Positions 52,164 to 61,041 of a stretch of 64,000 nucleotides of DNA are shown here, piece after piece. Source of the DNA: JABWBD01 sp040768665. Lineage in GTDB: Bacteria; Planctomycetota; Planctomycetia; Pirellulales; Thermoguttaceae. Below the pieces are notes generated by a model. The model saw nothing but the letters and a program-made list of their open reading frames with translations, made no database searches and was not told the DNA's origin. Within the stretch, counting starts at the first letter, position 1, and each line of letters begins with the position of its first letter. Made by a program: the position numbers and the translations under genes. Where the stretch lies: contig JAXGMN010000007.1 of the NCBI GenBank assembly GCA_040768665.1, forward strand, positions 404,911 to 468,910. The letters are read 5' to 3'.

Positions 52164-52435
52164 AGCGGATTTTTTGGCCAAGTCGACGTTTCCGTGAATC
52201 GAGTCGGGCGAGGCGCGCGGCTGCAACTCATGCTTGGTTTGCGAGTTGCGATCACGAACGTGCGCGTAAGTTCGGGCCAGCCGGAGGAAGGGTGGCTAAG
52301 AATTGGAGGCTTGAGGGTTGAGGCTTGGGGCTTGAGCGTTGGGGGGTTGGGGGTTGAGAGGCGGCATGGGAGTCACCACGAAACACACGAAATGCACGAA
52401 AAGGCGGAATACATCGGGATAGGGAGGATCCGGGG
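52164..52435. other. Intergenic, G/T-rich low complexity
   Basis: About 52300-52370 is a run of variants of TTGAGGCTTGGGG; then CACGAAACACACGAAATGCA. No gene is seen. Confidence 0.45.
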
Positions 52436-52755
52436 CTAGACACGGAGTCGGTTGCCGAGGCCGTCGTTGTAGACGGGGGCGAGCATGTCGGCGGCAAGGC
52501 GGATGGCCATCTCGAGGGCGTCGGGGCCGTCGTCGTGGTCGCCGATGGGGAATTCCTGGAGTTGGTGGACGAGGAGCCGGGTGGAAGGACAGTCGGACTT
52601 CATGCGGATGCGGCGAGCGGAGAGATACTGCCCGAGCCGGCGGATGCGGACGAGCTTGTTGGCGTCGTTGTTGATCAGGGACACGCCGACGCTGAGCAGA
52701 CGGCGGCGGCGGAACTCTTCGGTGAACTGGGCGCCGAGGAGTTCCTGGAAATGCC
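52436..52755 (-). pseudogene. Terminase large subunit, C-terminal fragment (gene split by element)
   Basis: The minus strand from 52755 reads, in one frame, HFQELLGAQFTEEFRRRR, then VSLINNDANKLVRIRRLGQY, and ends with DHDDGPDALEMAIRLAADM and a TAG stop. Asp/His residues of DHDDGPDALEM are the C-terminal nuclease-site signature of phage terminases. The other part of this gene is at 62645-64000. The fragment has no start of its own except a GTG at 52684, so it is probably not made as a functional protein while the element is present. Confidence 0.85.
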
Positions 52756-52773
52756 TAACATGATAGAAAGAAC
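52754..52773. other. Left attachment junction of the element
   Basis: Core CC at 52754-52755, then AACATGATAGAAAGAAC at 52757-52773. The same 17 bases occur inverted, with one change, at the right end. Confidence 0.7.
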
Positions 52774-54345
52774 CGGATCAGGCCGGAGGAAGATCGTCCC
52801 ATGCGAGAAGTCATGCTTCTGCTTGGATCCGGCTTGTCGGTGGGTGAAATGGAGTTCGATCCGTGCGATGAACTGCCGGAATAGCTCCTGCCGATCCGGA
52901 GGATCGGCCTCCTGATCTGCTTCCCCAGGGTCCGAGGTAGCCGAGAGCCTCCTTGACGACCGCCTCGACGTCAAGGTCGACCTCCGCCGGCCGCCGCCTC
53001 GACCTCCTGCCGGAGCCGGTCCCGCTCGGTCCGAAGATCGCCCAGCTTGCGATAGAGGGTCTCGACGATTTCCTCCGGTGCCGAGAATATCCGTTCGGTT
53101 CCCTGCTCGATCTGCCGGTCAAGATTGCTGATCCGCTTCCGTAGGCGGTCGACGTCGACCTCCGAGACTGACGACGACGATCGTCGAGGAGCCGCTTCCG
53201 GAGCTTCTTCTCGATCCGGTCGATAGCCGCCTCTCCGAGATACTCCTCCTCGATCCGCCGAGACCGCACGGACGAGCTTCATCTCCACTGAGATACTGTT
53301 GGCATGGCAAGCCGACTTCCCCTTAATCGCGAAGGCTCCGCAGGAATAGAGAAGTACTCTTTTTGCCGTCGGTCATTTTCGGCTTGCCCGGCTTCACCGA
53401 CCCACCACAATCGCCGCATCGGATCAGGCCGGAGAATACGTATTGCCTTTGTCCCCGGTGTGGTCTTCTTCTGGCTGCCGGCAAGTTTCCAGCAGGCCGC
53501 TTCAAACTCCTCGACCGAGACGATCGCCTCATGGTGGTTCTCGACGATCAGGATCGACACGGACTGTCTTGTCGGCTTTTGATCGTGGAACGATCTCGCC
53601 AGCCTGGACGCAATGATTTCGCATTGTCGCGAGAACCGGACATAGGCTCCCGTGTACTTCCGGTTCCTTGAGCACGTCTCGGACGGTCGTCGCACTCACA
53701 GACCGCCGTTCCGAGACCTGATCCCTTCGGAGTTCAGAAGGATCGCCACAGACCGGAGGGAGGCGTCGGCTTTGAGGTACTCGGACAAAGATCCTCCGGA
53801 TGATCGCTTCCAGTATTGATCGACGACGACCTCGTCGCCATTGGTCTTGTATCCTGACGGAGCCACTCCTCCGACTCCGCGGGTCTCCTTTGCTCCGTTG
53901 AGGTCTCGATATGTTTCGCGATAGGTCCGGAGGAATTCGTGCCGCATCTCCTGCTGCATCGCGAGGATGATCCGGCCTTGCATTGTGTCCTAGTCGACGA
54001 CCTCCTTCCGGGGTCTCGACAACGATCCCCGCGTCCTCGAGAGGTTTGAACCAGAAACCAAGTCGAGAAGTCATGACGATGTTGTCCGATCTCCATGTCC
54101 CAGCACAACACGACCGCGAAGTCTCGTAGAGTTACTGCGTCCTGCCGGAGCCGGAGGAATGCCTCCCTATCGTCCGAGTCGCCGGAGATCCCTTCGTCGA
54201 CGTACTCGCGAAGGATCGTGTAGCCTTTCTTCTTGGCGTAGGCGATCAGAGCCGCTCGCTGTGCGGGAATGCTGGCGTCCTGCTTGTCGGACGACATTCT
54301 CAGGTAGAGTACCGCGATCATTCGCGGTAAAATGGCGATAGCCAT
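52757..54345 (-). pseudogene. Large serine recombinase, frameshifted
   Basis: Start ATG 54345 has AGGAGG eight bases upstream. The resolvase domain begins IAVLYLRMSSDKQDASIPAQ with the catalytic Ser in MSSDKQ and DEGISGDSDDREAF. Conserved pieces then continue in alternating frames: RSDNIVMTSRLGFWFKPLED, MQGRIILAMQQEMRHEFLRT, SATTVRDVLKEPEV, HCVQAGEIVPRSK, EAIVSVEEFEAACWKLA. The zinc ribbon follows (FSGLIRCGDCGGSVKPGK, YSCGAFAIKGKSACHANSIS), then the coiled coil (VDRLRKRISNLDRQIEQGTE) and RQELFRQFIARIELHFTH. At least eight frame changes are needed. The first removes the DRFGR region after CWDM. The gene is at the element's edge, as expected of an integrase. It is either a decayed pseudogene or locally damaged by sequencing error. 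Confidence 0.85.
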
Positions 54346-54738
54346 GATCCGAACCTCCTGCTTAGGTTTGGTGAGTGGTTAGAGCCGTCGGGGTGCTCAC
54401 AACACCTCGACGGTTCGCTTCTATTAGAGACCGTCGAGGTTTTCCCGTCAAGTACCCCCCTGCCGATAGTGCATCCCCGGAGATCGCGTAGGATTCCCCA
54501 GGTTGCGAGGTACGGGGAATACGAGTCCAAAGTCGTCTTGTCTGATCGGATCGCATGAGGCGTTGCCCTGTGCGGCCGATCTGTCGATGGTCTCTGAATA
54601 ACCCCCAGGGGAGCCGAGCGGGAAACCCAAACGGACAAAAAAACCGCTCGGCTCAACCCCAGGGAAACGCCAGATATCCACCGGCAGCCAGCATGGCCAC
54701 CAGCCGCCGGCGTCGCAACCTCGCCGGGAGAGGTCCGA
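54346..54738. other. Non-coding region upstream of the recombinase with two inverted repeats
   Basis: ACCTCGACGGT / ACCGTCGAGGT (54404-54440, 11 bp perfect, followed by TTTTCCC on the plus strand) and GAGCCGAGCGG / CCGCTCGGCTC (54611-54654, 11 bp, A-rich loop). Either could be an operator or terminator controlling the recombinase. Confidence 0.55.
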
Positions 54739-55179
54739 CTAACGGCTGCAATTATCATCCCGGGAAAAACTGGTCACCAATCGCATGATCCGATCCACAA
54801 GGTCGGCGTATCGGCGGCACGTCACTCCCGCCTGCCAGTCGCAGCGGATGCCGAGATCCTCGGCAGCCGTCTGGATCGCGACGATATGTTCCTGGACCAA
54901 CCGGTGAAACTCGCGTCGACGGCGAGCCATAGAGATACGCCACGGATCGCACAGACCGGGTACGGCGTCGAGGGTCGCGGCCCAGCGGACCACGTCGCGG
55001 GCGGCGACCTGACAGTGCTCATCATCGCCACCCCAGGTGGCCGTGATACCTTTGCGGATCGCTTTATATGTCGTGCCAGGTGGCAGCAAGAGGATTTCAT
55101 CGACGCGACCGCACTGATAATGCCCATCGGGATCAGGAAACAGGTCTTCGATGGTGATGTCGTCCATCGTGGTCGTCAT
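54739..55179 (-). CDS. Element protein of unknown function
   Basis: A 146-residue protein, MTTTMDDITIEDLFPDPDGH, with GAGG eight bases before the ATG and only 10 bases after the protease stop. It is acidic at the start, then Arg-rich helices (ISMARRRREFHRLVQEHIVA) and three spread Cys. No family is recognised. Its position directly after the protease, where phages often place scaffold or capsid genes, is notable, but it does not look like a capsid protein. Confidence 0.7.
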   Translation of the reverse strand: MTTTMDDITIEDLFPDPDGHYQCGRVDEILLLPPGTTYKAIRKGITATWGGDDEHCQVAARDVVRWAATLDAVPGLCDPWRISMARRRREFHRLVQEHIVAIQTAAEDLGIRCDWQAGVTCRRYADLVDRIMRLVTSFSRDDNCSR

Positions 55180-55189
55180 GGCGGATACC

Positions 55190-56188
55190 TCACTCACCAG
55201 GATACCGAGCGGGGAGATCGGCACTACGGCGGCCGTGCGAACGGTTCCATGCGAGAATGTACTCGCGATGCTCCTGGGGATGCTCGCGGACGGCACGGGA
55301 CATAGCCTTACCCTCTTTGATTCCCTCTCGGGCGTAGCCGTGTAGGATCGCATTCCAAACGGCGATGGGATCGCCGTCCTCGGAGCCGTAGCCGTTGGAC
55401 GGGATCGGTGCGATACCGATCTTCGGTTGCTTCTTGGCGGTAGCTTTCAGATGCGAAATAAATTCGCTCTGAGCTTCGGCGACCGTCAACTCCCGCTCGA
55501 GAGCGTTGATTAGGAAATCGCTCGGGCAATCGGAGCCGAGAGCCGCTTTCAACTCGGCTACGGTCGCGGGTTTGGTGGTGTCGGTCTTGTTCGACATATC
55601 TTTCCCTTTCAAAATGGGTGGACAATTCACAAATCGAAAGCGGCTCGCGTCGAATGACGCGGCCAGTGCAAGTCCAGGTACGGTCCGGTCAGCGAATCCG
55701 GCGTCTACCGCCTCCGTGGCGGTGAACCATGTTTCGTCGCCCATCATCGCGTCAATCTCGGCGGCATCGCGTCCGGTGCGGCGAGCGTAGATACCGACCA
55801 ACTGCCCTTTCATCTTGTCGAGCAGGTCGCCCATGTCTCGCATATCGTCGGCGGCACCACGGACGTAGCCGAGCGGGTCGTGGATCATCATGTACGCACC
55901 TTCGCCCATCTCGATTTCGTCGCCTGCCATCGCAACCACGGAGGCAATGCTCGCGGCGAGACCGTCGACGGTGACGATCTTGCGAGCGGGGTGTGAGCGG
56001 AGCTGATTGAATATGGCGGTGCCGTCAAAGATCGATCCGCCGGGAGAATTGATCCGCACTCGGATGGTCTTGACGGTCGCGGGAATCGCCTTGATTTGTT
56101 GGCGAATGCTCACAGCGGAGATACCCCAGAGCGGGTCGATCACGTCGTATAGCGTAATCTCGGCGGTAGTGGCGGAAGGCGTGGCCAT
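55190..56188 (-). CDS. ClpP-related phage prohead protease
   Basis: A 332-residue protein beginning MATPSATTAEITLYDVIDPL. It has an S14/ClpP-type domain at about 10-185: RINSPGGSIFDGTAIFNQL, catalytic Ser80 in DGLAASIASV, His103 in MMIHDPLG, and Asp151 in GDETWFTATEA. The family cleaves scaffold or capsid precursors during head maturation. The C-terminal part (about 215-332: SDCPSDFLINALERELTVAE) may be scaffold-like. The start lies 1 base after the upstream gene's stop. No capsid gene follows, which is unusual for this protein. Confidence 0.85.
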   Translation of the reverse strand: MATPSATTAEITLYDVIDPLWGISAVSIRQQIKAIPATVKTIRVRINSPGGSIFDGTAIFNQLRSHPARKIVTVDGLAASIASVVAMAGDEIEMGEGAYMMIHDPLGYVRGAADDMRDMGDLLDKMKGQLVGIYARRTGRDAAEIDAMMGDETWFTATEAVDAGFADRTVPGLALAASFDASRFRFVNCPPILKGKDMSNKTDTTKPATVAELKAALGSDCPSDFLINALERELTVAEAQSEFISHLKATAKKQPKIGIAPIPSNGYGSEDGDPIAVWNAILHGYAREGIKEGKAMSRAVREHPQEHREYILAWNRSHGRRSADLPARYPGE

Positions 56189-56189
56189 G

Positions 56190-56396
56190 TCAGGCAGTCT
56201 CCGTAGGCTGGTGCTCGTCATAGGGGATAGACCACTCTTCCGGTCGCCCGAGCCCGCAGAGTGCGACGTAGAGATGTCGCTCTAGCCGCTCTAGTGCCGC
56301 CTCGGTCGGGTGGTCGAGGTACTCGCAGCACTCGGTGACGATACCCTCGGCGACATGGGCATATTGGTTATGCCCGGACAGAGGAATCTCATCCAT
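56190..56396 (-). CDS. Small element protein
   Basis: A 68-residue protein, MDEIPLSGHNQYAHVAEGIV, largely helical (PTEAALERLERHLYVALCGL). It overlaps the AlpA-like gene by 8 bases and ends just before the protease gene. The function is unknown. Confidence 0.6.
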   Translation of the reverse strand: MDEIPLSGHNQYAHVAEGIVTECCEYLDHPTEAALERLERHLYVALCGLGRPEEWSIPYDEHQPTETA

Positions 56397-56589
56397 GATG
56401 GGCACCCTCGGCTAGTGATAGATCGTCATCGGCATCGCCGTCTAGAAAACGGGCGATGTCTGCCGGCCGCCAGCGAATCATCCGGGGACCGATTCGGACC
56501 GGGGCGGGAAAATCGCCGCGGCGAACCATTCTCTCCAACGTGGCTCGGCTAAATTGGAATTGCTCGCAAACGTCATAAGCGGTGAGCAT
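56389..56589 (-). CDS. AlpA-like / excisionase-type DNA-binding protein
   Basis: A 66-residue protein from ATG 56589 with GGGAG upstream. MLTAYDVCEQFQFSRATLER ... RRGDFPAPVRIGPRMIRWRP is the winged-HTH of AlpA/Xis type proteins, which direct excision or regulate prophage genes. Given a recombinase in the same element it is a candidate recombination directionality factor or regulator. Confidence 0.8.
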   Translation of the reverse strand: MLTAYDVCEQFQFSRATLERMVRRGDFPAPVRIGPRMIRWRPADIARFLDGDADDDLSLAEGAHHG

Positions 56590-56637
56590 GGTCAACTCCC
56601 ATGCAAGAGGTCGTTACGCACTATGAATAATGTACAC

Positions 56638-56844
56638 TCACGAAACGTCATAAGTAGTCACTTGTTTACCTATCGTGGTATCGGCTCGACGTCGCCTGAC
56701 CATATCGCTGGCGAGTATCTGCTTGCCGGTGCGACCGCAGAGTGAGCAGCGGAGGTATCGAGTCACGTTGGCAATGCCGCGAACTGAGCGATAGACGTCA
56801 TAGGTGCCGCCACAGTCGCACGTGTCGCCGGATCGGGTCATCAC
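56638..56844 (-). CDS. Small zinc-ribbon protein
   Basis: Up to 68 residues, MMTRSGDTCDCGGTYDVYRS; Cys pairs CDCGG and CSLCG are 21 residues apart, with an Arg-rich C-terminus. The arrangement recalls phage Ogr/Delta-type or other small zinc regulators, but the match is weak. A strong hairpin CTTTGCC-CCGCT-GGCAAAG lies upstream near 56899. Confidence 0.6.
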   Translation of the reverse strand: MMTRSGDTCDCGGTYDVYRSVRGIANVTRYLRCSLCGRTGKQILASDMVRRRRADTTIGKQVTTYDVS

Positions 56845-57079
56845 TTCCGCCTATCTATTGTGTGTCAACACCGACGTGTTCCCTTGGCCCCGCTTTGCCC
56901 CGCTGGCAAAGGGACCCGCGGACGAATAAATAAACTCCAACGGCCGGAGGATAGTTCCCGGTGCCCCCAAGAGGTGACATAGCCAAGAGAACCTAACCCT
57001 AGAGGGTGGGTCCTTGCTCGTCGTCGTTGCCGTGCGGTCGGTGGGAGCAGGTCCATAGCAATGCATCCTTGACAGACTG

Positions 57080-57616
57080 TCAGAACGGGATATCGTCTTC
57101 GGGCGACGAAACGGGTCTAGTGTCAACCAGTTCGCGAAAAACGTCGCGGCAATCATGGAGCCGCTGCCACAACTCGCCGTCCATCGAGTCAGGCGTCAGG
57201 CGAAGTGTCACTTGCCATAGTTGTTCGCCGTCAGCACTATCGCCCCATTCGTGCTTTGCACGGCCCCCGCGTCGAACGAAGTCGAGCATGAGGACAATAC
57301 CATCAGCCAGATCCGGAAACTCGGCCCTTGCGTCGTTTGCCGCCGCGGTAATCGCTTCCTCGCATTTCCTGCCAATAGTCCGGAGTAAACTCGGGAGAAA
57401 CTCAGCTTCGTCGGGGGCGAATGTCCCGGCTTGATTCTGAAGACTTATCGCTTGATCCAGTTGATCGCAGATCCTCCGTCGCGTTTGAAACAGTTGGGCT
57501 GCATGATGGGACTGCACTCGCCGTGCATGCTCCCGTTGTTGGGCCAACTGCTCTTGCTGTCGTTGGACACAAACGGGGCATGGGGTGGCCTCGGTGGCTT
57601 GAACGTCGTCACTCAT
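57080..57616 (-). CDS. Element protein of unknown function with CxxC
   Basis: A 178-residue protein, MSDDVQATEATPCPVCVQRQ. AGGAG precedes the ATG. After the CPVC pair comes a Gln/Arg coiled-coil-like segment (QQEQLAQQREHARRVQSHHA) and an alpha/beta part (DARAEFPDLADGIVLMLDFV). It could be a DNA-related accessory factor; no family was recognised. Confidence 0.65.
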   Translation of the reverse strand: MSDDVQATEATPCPVCVQRQQEQLAQQREHARRVQSHHAAQLFQTRRRICDQLDQAISLQNQAGTFAPDEAEFLPSLLRTIGRKCEEAITAAANDARAEFPDLADGIVLMLDFVRRGGRAKHEWGDSADGEQLWQVTLRLTPDSMDGELWQRLHDCRDVFRELVDTRPVSSPEDDIPF

Positions 57617-57638
57617 GATCAATCTCCTACCAACAGGG

Positions 57639-58223
57639 TTAACGCCCGCTACGGTGGCGGACGGTGTTACTCTTCTTTTTCCGCTTTGGTCGCTCCAACG
57701 GCCGATATCCGAAGAAACGCCCACACACCTCGCACGTCGTCACGAACCATCGGCCCGCCGGATCCTCGGGGGCGTCAAGTCGCTGGTCGTTGACTCGGCA
57801 CTCAACGGGCTTGCAGCAGCCCCGCGGACATTGCGAGGTTGCTACGGGTCGCGGACGGGAAACGCGAGTCGCTGTTGATCCCCGTTTTCTCTCCGGCCCG
57901 TGGATGGGAATATTCGGATTCACCATTCTCAGTTCAGCAGCCCGGCGGAGTTTTGCTGCAAACGGGACTAGCGGGGTGCAGTCCTCCCATTCACAAACGG
58001 ACTGGCTGGATACGCTCGGAACGTCAAGCGGCGGTGTGACAGGAGGTGACGTCGCGGCGTCAACATGGACGGGTACCGCGGTAACCAGCCAGCCCGGCAG
58101 GAGTGAGACAGGTGAGACAGGTGAGACAGGTGATTTTGTATTGTTCTCTATTTCTGGCTTTTTCATTCTCTTTTCTCTCTTTTTTTTGTTTTCCCCGATT
58201 CGTTCAACAATGGGAAATATCAT
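57639..58223 (-). CDS. Element protein with C-terminal zinc ribbon; overlaps iteron region
   Basis: 194 residues from ATG 58223, or 175 from the internal ATG at 58166; neither has a good ribosome site. The basic N-terminus (ENKKKREKRMKKPEIENN) is followed by SPVSPVSPVS, which is simply the translation of the GTGAGACAG repeats. The C-terminus has CPRGCCKPVEC and CEVCGRFFGYRP, a probable zinc ribbon, then a basic tail. The function is unknown. Confidence 0.5.
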   Translation of the reverse strand: MIFPIVERIGENKKKREKRMKKPEIENNTKSPVSPVSPVSLLPGWLVTAVPVHVDAATSPPVTPPLDVPSVSSQSVCEWEDCTPLVPFAAKLRRAAELRMVNPNIPIHGPERKRGSTATRVSRPRPVATSQCPRGCCKPVECRVNDQRLDAPEDPAGRWFVTTCEVCGRFFGYRPLERPKRKKKSNTVRHRSGR

Positions 58224-58248
58224 GTCTCACCTGTCGCACTTGTCTCAT
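58103..58248. repeat. Inverted sets of GTGAGACAG iterons around an AT-rich core
   Basis: Three exact plus-strand copies at 58103-58129 and three diverged minus-strand copies at 58222-58248 flank about 90 bases of T-rich DNA. It lies directly downstream of the helicase-primase gene, a position where phages and satellites often keep their origin. Confidence 0.5.
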
Positions 58249-58249
58249 T

Positions 58250-60337
58250 TCACCCCACGGCTTGGAGGGTTAGTCCGGTGTAGTACCTCGTTTCTTTTCC
58301 GAAGACGCGGTGTTTGGTGGTTCCAACGGTAGGGACTGAGGCATGTAAGTCGCGTCCAAAGCCGGCCTTATCCGCCACAGCCCGGCGGCCATTTTCCTCG
58401 CACCATGCCTTGTAGGCGTCGTACAGTTCATCGCGTCCAACTTCGAGCCCTTCCGCCACTTCGCAGCGGTCATTGACGAACGCCCCTACTGGTGACGACA
58501 CCTCCTCCCACTCAGACAAGAGCGACTCGGACGAAGACGGCTGCGAGAACTTACCGGCGGCCTGTAGCCGCTGCCAGCCCTGGATAGCCCACCAGAGTAT
58601 GCCTGGCAGCTCGGCCATGAGGTCCGTAGTCAGCCGCGGGTCTTCACGTCCATACCAACTCCGAGTCAGCCGCAAAACGATCATGCGGGACACCAGGGCC
58701 CCACTCGCGTCATGTAGTTTCGGCAGCTCGTTGGAAACGATCATGATCCTGGTGGGTAAGGTGACGGTGACAGGCAAGAGGTACTTGCGATCCAGCGTCA
58801 AAGCGTCTTCGCCCGTAATGCTCAACAGCCGCTCGGTTATGACGGCGGCGTCAGCACGGCCGGACAGCCGAGCATCGCCGATGACGGCTAGGGTCTTATC
58901 CGCGAGGGGCCACAGCCCGAAGTTTTGGGCGAATGACGAAAGCGTCGGGGAGGCAACATTCCCGGCCCCCACCACTGCTCGGAGCACTCGGACGAACGTA
59001 CCCTTGCCGCTTCTCTTCGGGCCGAACAGCCCCAACATCTTCTGCTGGCACGTGTCGGCGGTGAGACAATACCCTGCCCATTGCTGTGCAGTCTGGATAG
59101 ACTCTTGATCGTCGCCCCACAACTCGTTGAGAAACCGGAGCCACCTGTCCGGCCGCGGGCACTCAGCCGCGGGAATGAAACTGAAGTCGCATGCGGCGAG
59201 GTTGAACAGGGCGGGAGCGACGGGAACGGTTTTCAGAGTCGGCAAGTGTACGATCACGTTCTTGGTGACGAGCAGTTCCTTGGGATCCCATTCGGAGCCC
59301 TGCACCCGATCCAACCAGCACGGGGCCTCGGTGTCACTCGCGACGTGTGCTTGGGCCCGCAGTTGTGCGAGGACATTGCCCACGGCCCCCCTCGAAACTC
59401 GAAAATACGCCCGGTTCAAAAAAGCGGTAACATCAGAGGCAACATCGCTGTCGGGCACCCGTCGCCAACATCCCCGCTTCCATTTCCAGAATTCATCGCG
59501 CCAGCAGAGCAGCCGTCGCCGGCCATGTTTGATGGTGGCGTCCAGATATCGCTGAGCTTCCACCTCGGGGAACAACCCGTCCGCAGACTTCTTTTCCTCC
59601 TCCGCCCTCGGTTCTTCCGGCTCTTCCGCTTGCTCGATAAGTCGCCACAACTCGGCAGCCCCGTTGGCCACGAGAAAGTCATCGAGCCCAACTTTTTCGC
59701 CGTTGGGCACGGGGGGGAACCGAATGATTTTGACAACAGCCCCACGCAACTTGAGTGCGGCGGCCAACTGTCGCTCGTTGCGACGGACGTTTTCGTTGTC
59801 AACGGCATCGCTGTCGAATGCCACGAATACGCGGCGGCCTTTGACGGGGATCGCCTCCAACTCGGGCAGGAGTGCCGTTGACTTCGACGAGTGCCAGCAG
59901 TCCACACCCGTCAACCCGACGCACGGGAAACCATTCTGGACGGCGCAGAGGGATTTCAGTTCGCCCTCGGTGACGAGCAATATCCGATCCGTGTCTTCTA
60001 CTTCGCCGTTGAGCGTAGGGGCGAAGTATGCATGTACCCTCGCACCTTTTGGGGACAGATACTTGAATTTCGGCTTGCCATTGACGTCTTTCGGCGGGTG
60101 GTCCGGCCGGACACGGTGCATGGGGACTGTCCCGTCGCGGCCGTATAACGGAATGACAAGAGCAGAGCCCCATTCCTTGCCCCACCGTTTGTAATCCAGC
60201 AGGTGAGCCAACCGCACTTTATCAGTTTCGCTGCGAATGCCAGCAGCACTTACCGTTTCTGGTGCCAGCCCAGAGCTTTCGAGTTTTGCTCGGTGGTGCG
60301 GCAGTATCGTTGACGGCCATGTTGTGTCGGTATTCAT
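58250..60337 (-). CDS. Primase-helicase (DUF3854 toprim-like + D5/SF3 helicase)
   Basis: A 695-residue protein. N-terminal part about 1-230 is DUF3854/toprim-like (LLVTEGELKSLCAVQNGFPC; VFVAFDSDAVDNENVRRNER). Residues about 400-600 are an SF3 helicase: Walker A GPKRSGKGTFVRVLRAVVG, Walker B-like KTLAVIGDARLSG, and motif C TRIMIVSNELPKLHDASG. A winged-helix tail follows. It would initiate and drive replication of the element. Its ATG directly abuts the previous stop (TAAATG). Confidence 0.92.
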   Translation of the reverse strand: MNTDTTWPSTILPHHRAKLESSGLAPETVSAAGIRSETDKVRLAHLLDYKRWGKEWGSALVIPLYGRDGTVPMHRVRPDHPPKDVNGKPKFKYLSPKGARVHAYFAPTLNGEVEDTDRILLVTEGELKSLCAVQNGFPCVGLTGVDCWHSSKSTALLPELEAIPVKGRRVFVAFDSDAVDNENVRRNERQLAAALKLRGAVVKIIRFPPVPNGEKVGLDDFLVANGAAELWRLIEQAEEPEEPRAEEEKKSADGLFPEVEAQRYLDATIKHGRRRLLCWRDEFWKWKRGCWRRVPDSDVASDVTAFLNRAYFRVSRGAVGNVLAQLRAQAHVASDTEAPCWLDRVQGSEWDPKELLVTKNVIVHLPTLKTVPVAPALFNLAACDFSFIPAAECPRPDRWLRFLNELWGDDQESIQTAQQWAGYCLTADTCQQKMLGLFGPKRSGKGTFVRVLRAVVGAGNVASPTLSSFAQNFGLWPLADKTLAVIGDARLSGRADAAVITERLLSITGEDALTLDRKYLLPVTVTLPTRIMIVSNELPKLHDASGALVSRMIVLRLTRSWYGREDPRLTTDLMAELPGILWWAIQGWQRLQAAGKFSQPSSSESLLSEWEEVSSPVGAFVNDRCEVAEGLEVGRDELYDAYKAWCEENGRRAVADKAGFGRDLHASVPTVGTTKHRVFGKETRYYTGLTLQAVG

Positions 60338-60655
60338 TTATCGTTCCCCTGCCATTTCGCAGAGCAGTTCATACGCTCGATTGATTGCTTTCATTCCGTC
60401 ATGACTTCCACCCGTGTCAGGGTGAAATTCCCTACTGAGTGTCCGATACCACTTGGCGATTGTTTCCGTTACAACTGCACCGCCCGACGACTGTCGAGGT
60501 GGCTCTTGTTGAGTTCGCCCAACTCCCAACTCACGTAGCATTTCCGCTCGCAGCGTTGGCGAAAGCCGCTCTAGGTTATCGAGACACCAGAGCAAGTAAT
60601 CGTGCGGGATATCGCAGACTTGACGGCCCTTGTGTTTGCCGAACGGCATACGCAT
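60338..60655 (-). CDS. DUF3820-like plus J-domain protein
   Basis: A 105-residue protein. MRMPFGKHKGRQVCDIPHDY is the DUF3820 motif. The C-terminal half is a minimal J domain: AKWYRTLSREFHPDTGG contains the HPD tripeptide needed to stimulate Hsp70 ATPase, followed by GMKAINRAYELLCEM. The start overlaps the preceding stop by one base. It could recruit host DnaK to the element's replication proteins, as lambda P and DnaJ do; this is inference. Confidence 0.8.
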   Translation of the reverse strand: MRMPFGKHKGRQVCDIPHDYLLWCLDNLERLSPTLRAEMLRELGVGRTQQEPPRQSSGGAVVTETIAKWYRTLSREFHPDTGGSHDGMKAINRAYELLCEMAGER

Positions 60656-61041
60656 TAGACGTGGGCCTCCCACCGAAAAACAAAGTCGCCATCCTGTCTG
60701 TAGAAAACAAGCTGATAGCCGTCGCCCGGTCTTTCTTCTATGGCACGGAAGAGGGCAGCATCGTATTCCCGCCGTAGCCGTTTGTAGGTTGGAGTGACCT
60801 TGATTTTGTCGCTTTCCAGTTCGACCTGGAGGTCCGGAGCATGGCGAATAATCCATCCCGCCATAAACAAACTCGTGCGGGAGATTTTCCACTGATCTGC
60901 TCGCTGTTGAGCCGTTGGACCATGCCCGTGCCATCGACCTTTAGGTGGTCCACCACGTTTGCGATCGCGATATCGCCGTTGCCGTTCGGCGTTGGCGTTA
61001 CGGCTATCGTTCACTAATGAACTGTCAGCGTTACGGCTCAT
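60655..61041 (-). CDS. Element protein of unknown function
   Basis: A 128-residue protein, MSRNADSSLVNDSRNANAER, with a basic linker (RQRRYRDRKRGGPPKGRWHG). The N-terminal ANAERQRRYRDRKR resembles basic region helices seen in small phage replication accessory proteins. The ATG overlaps the previous stop (ATGA at 61038-61041). No known family. Confidence 0.65.
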   Translation of the reverse strand: MSRNADSSLVNDSRNANAERQRRYRDRKRGGPPKGRWHGHGPTAQQRADQWKISRTSLFMAGWIIRHAPDLQVELESDKIKVTPTYKRLRREYDAALFRAIEERPGDGYQLVFYRQDGDFVFRWEAHV

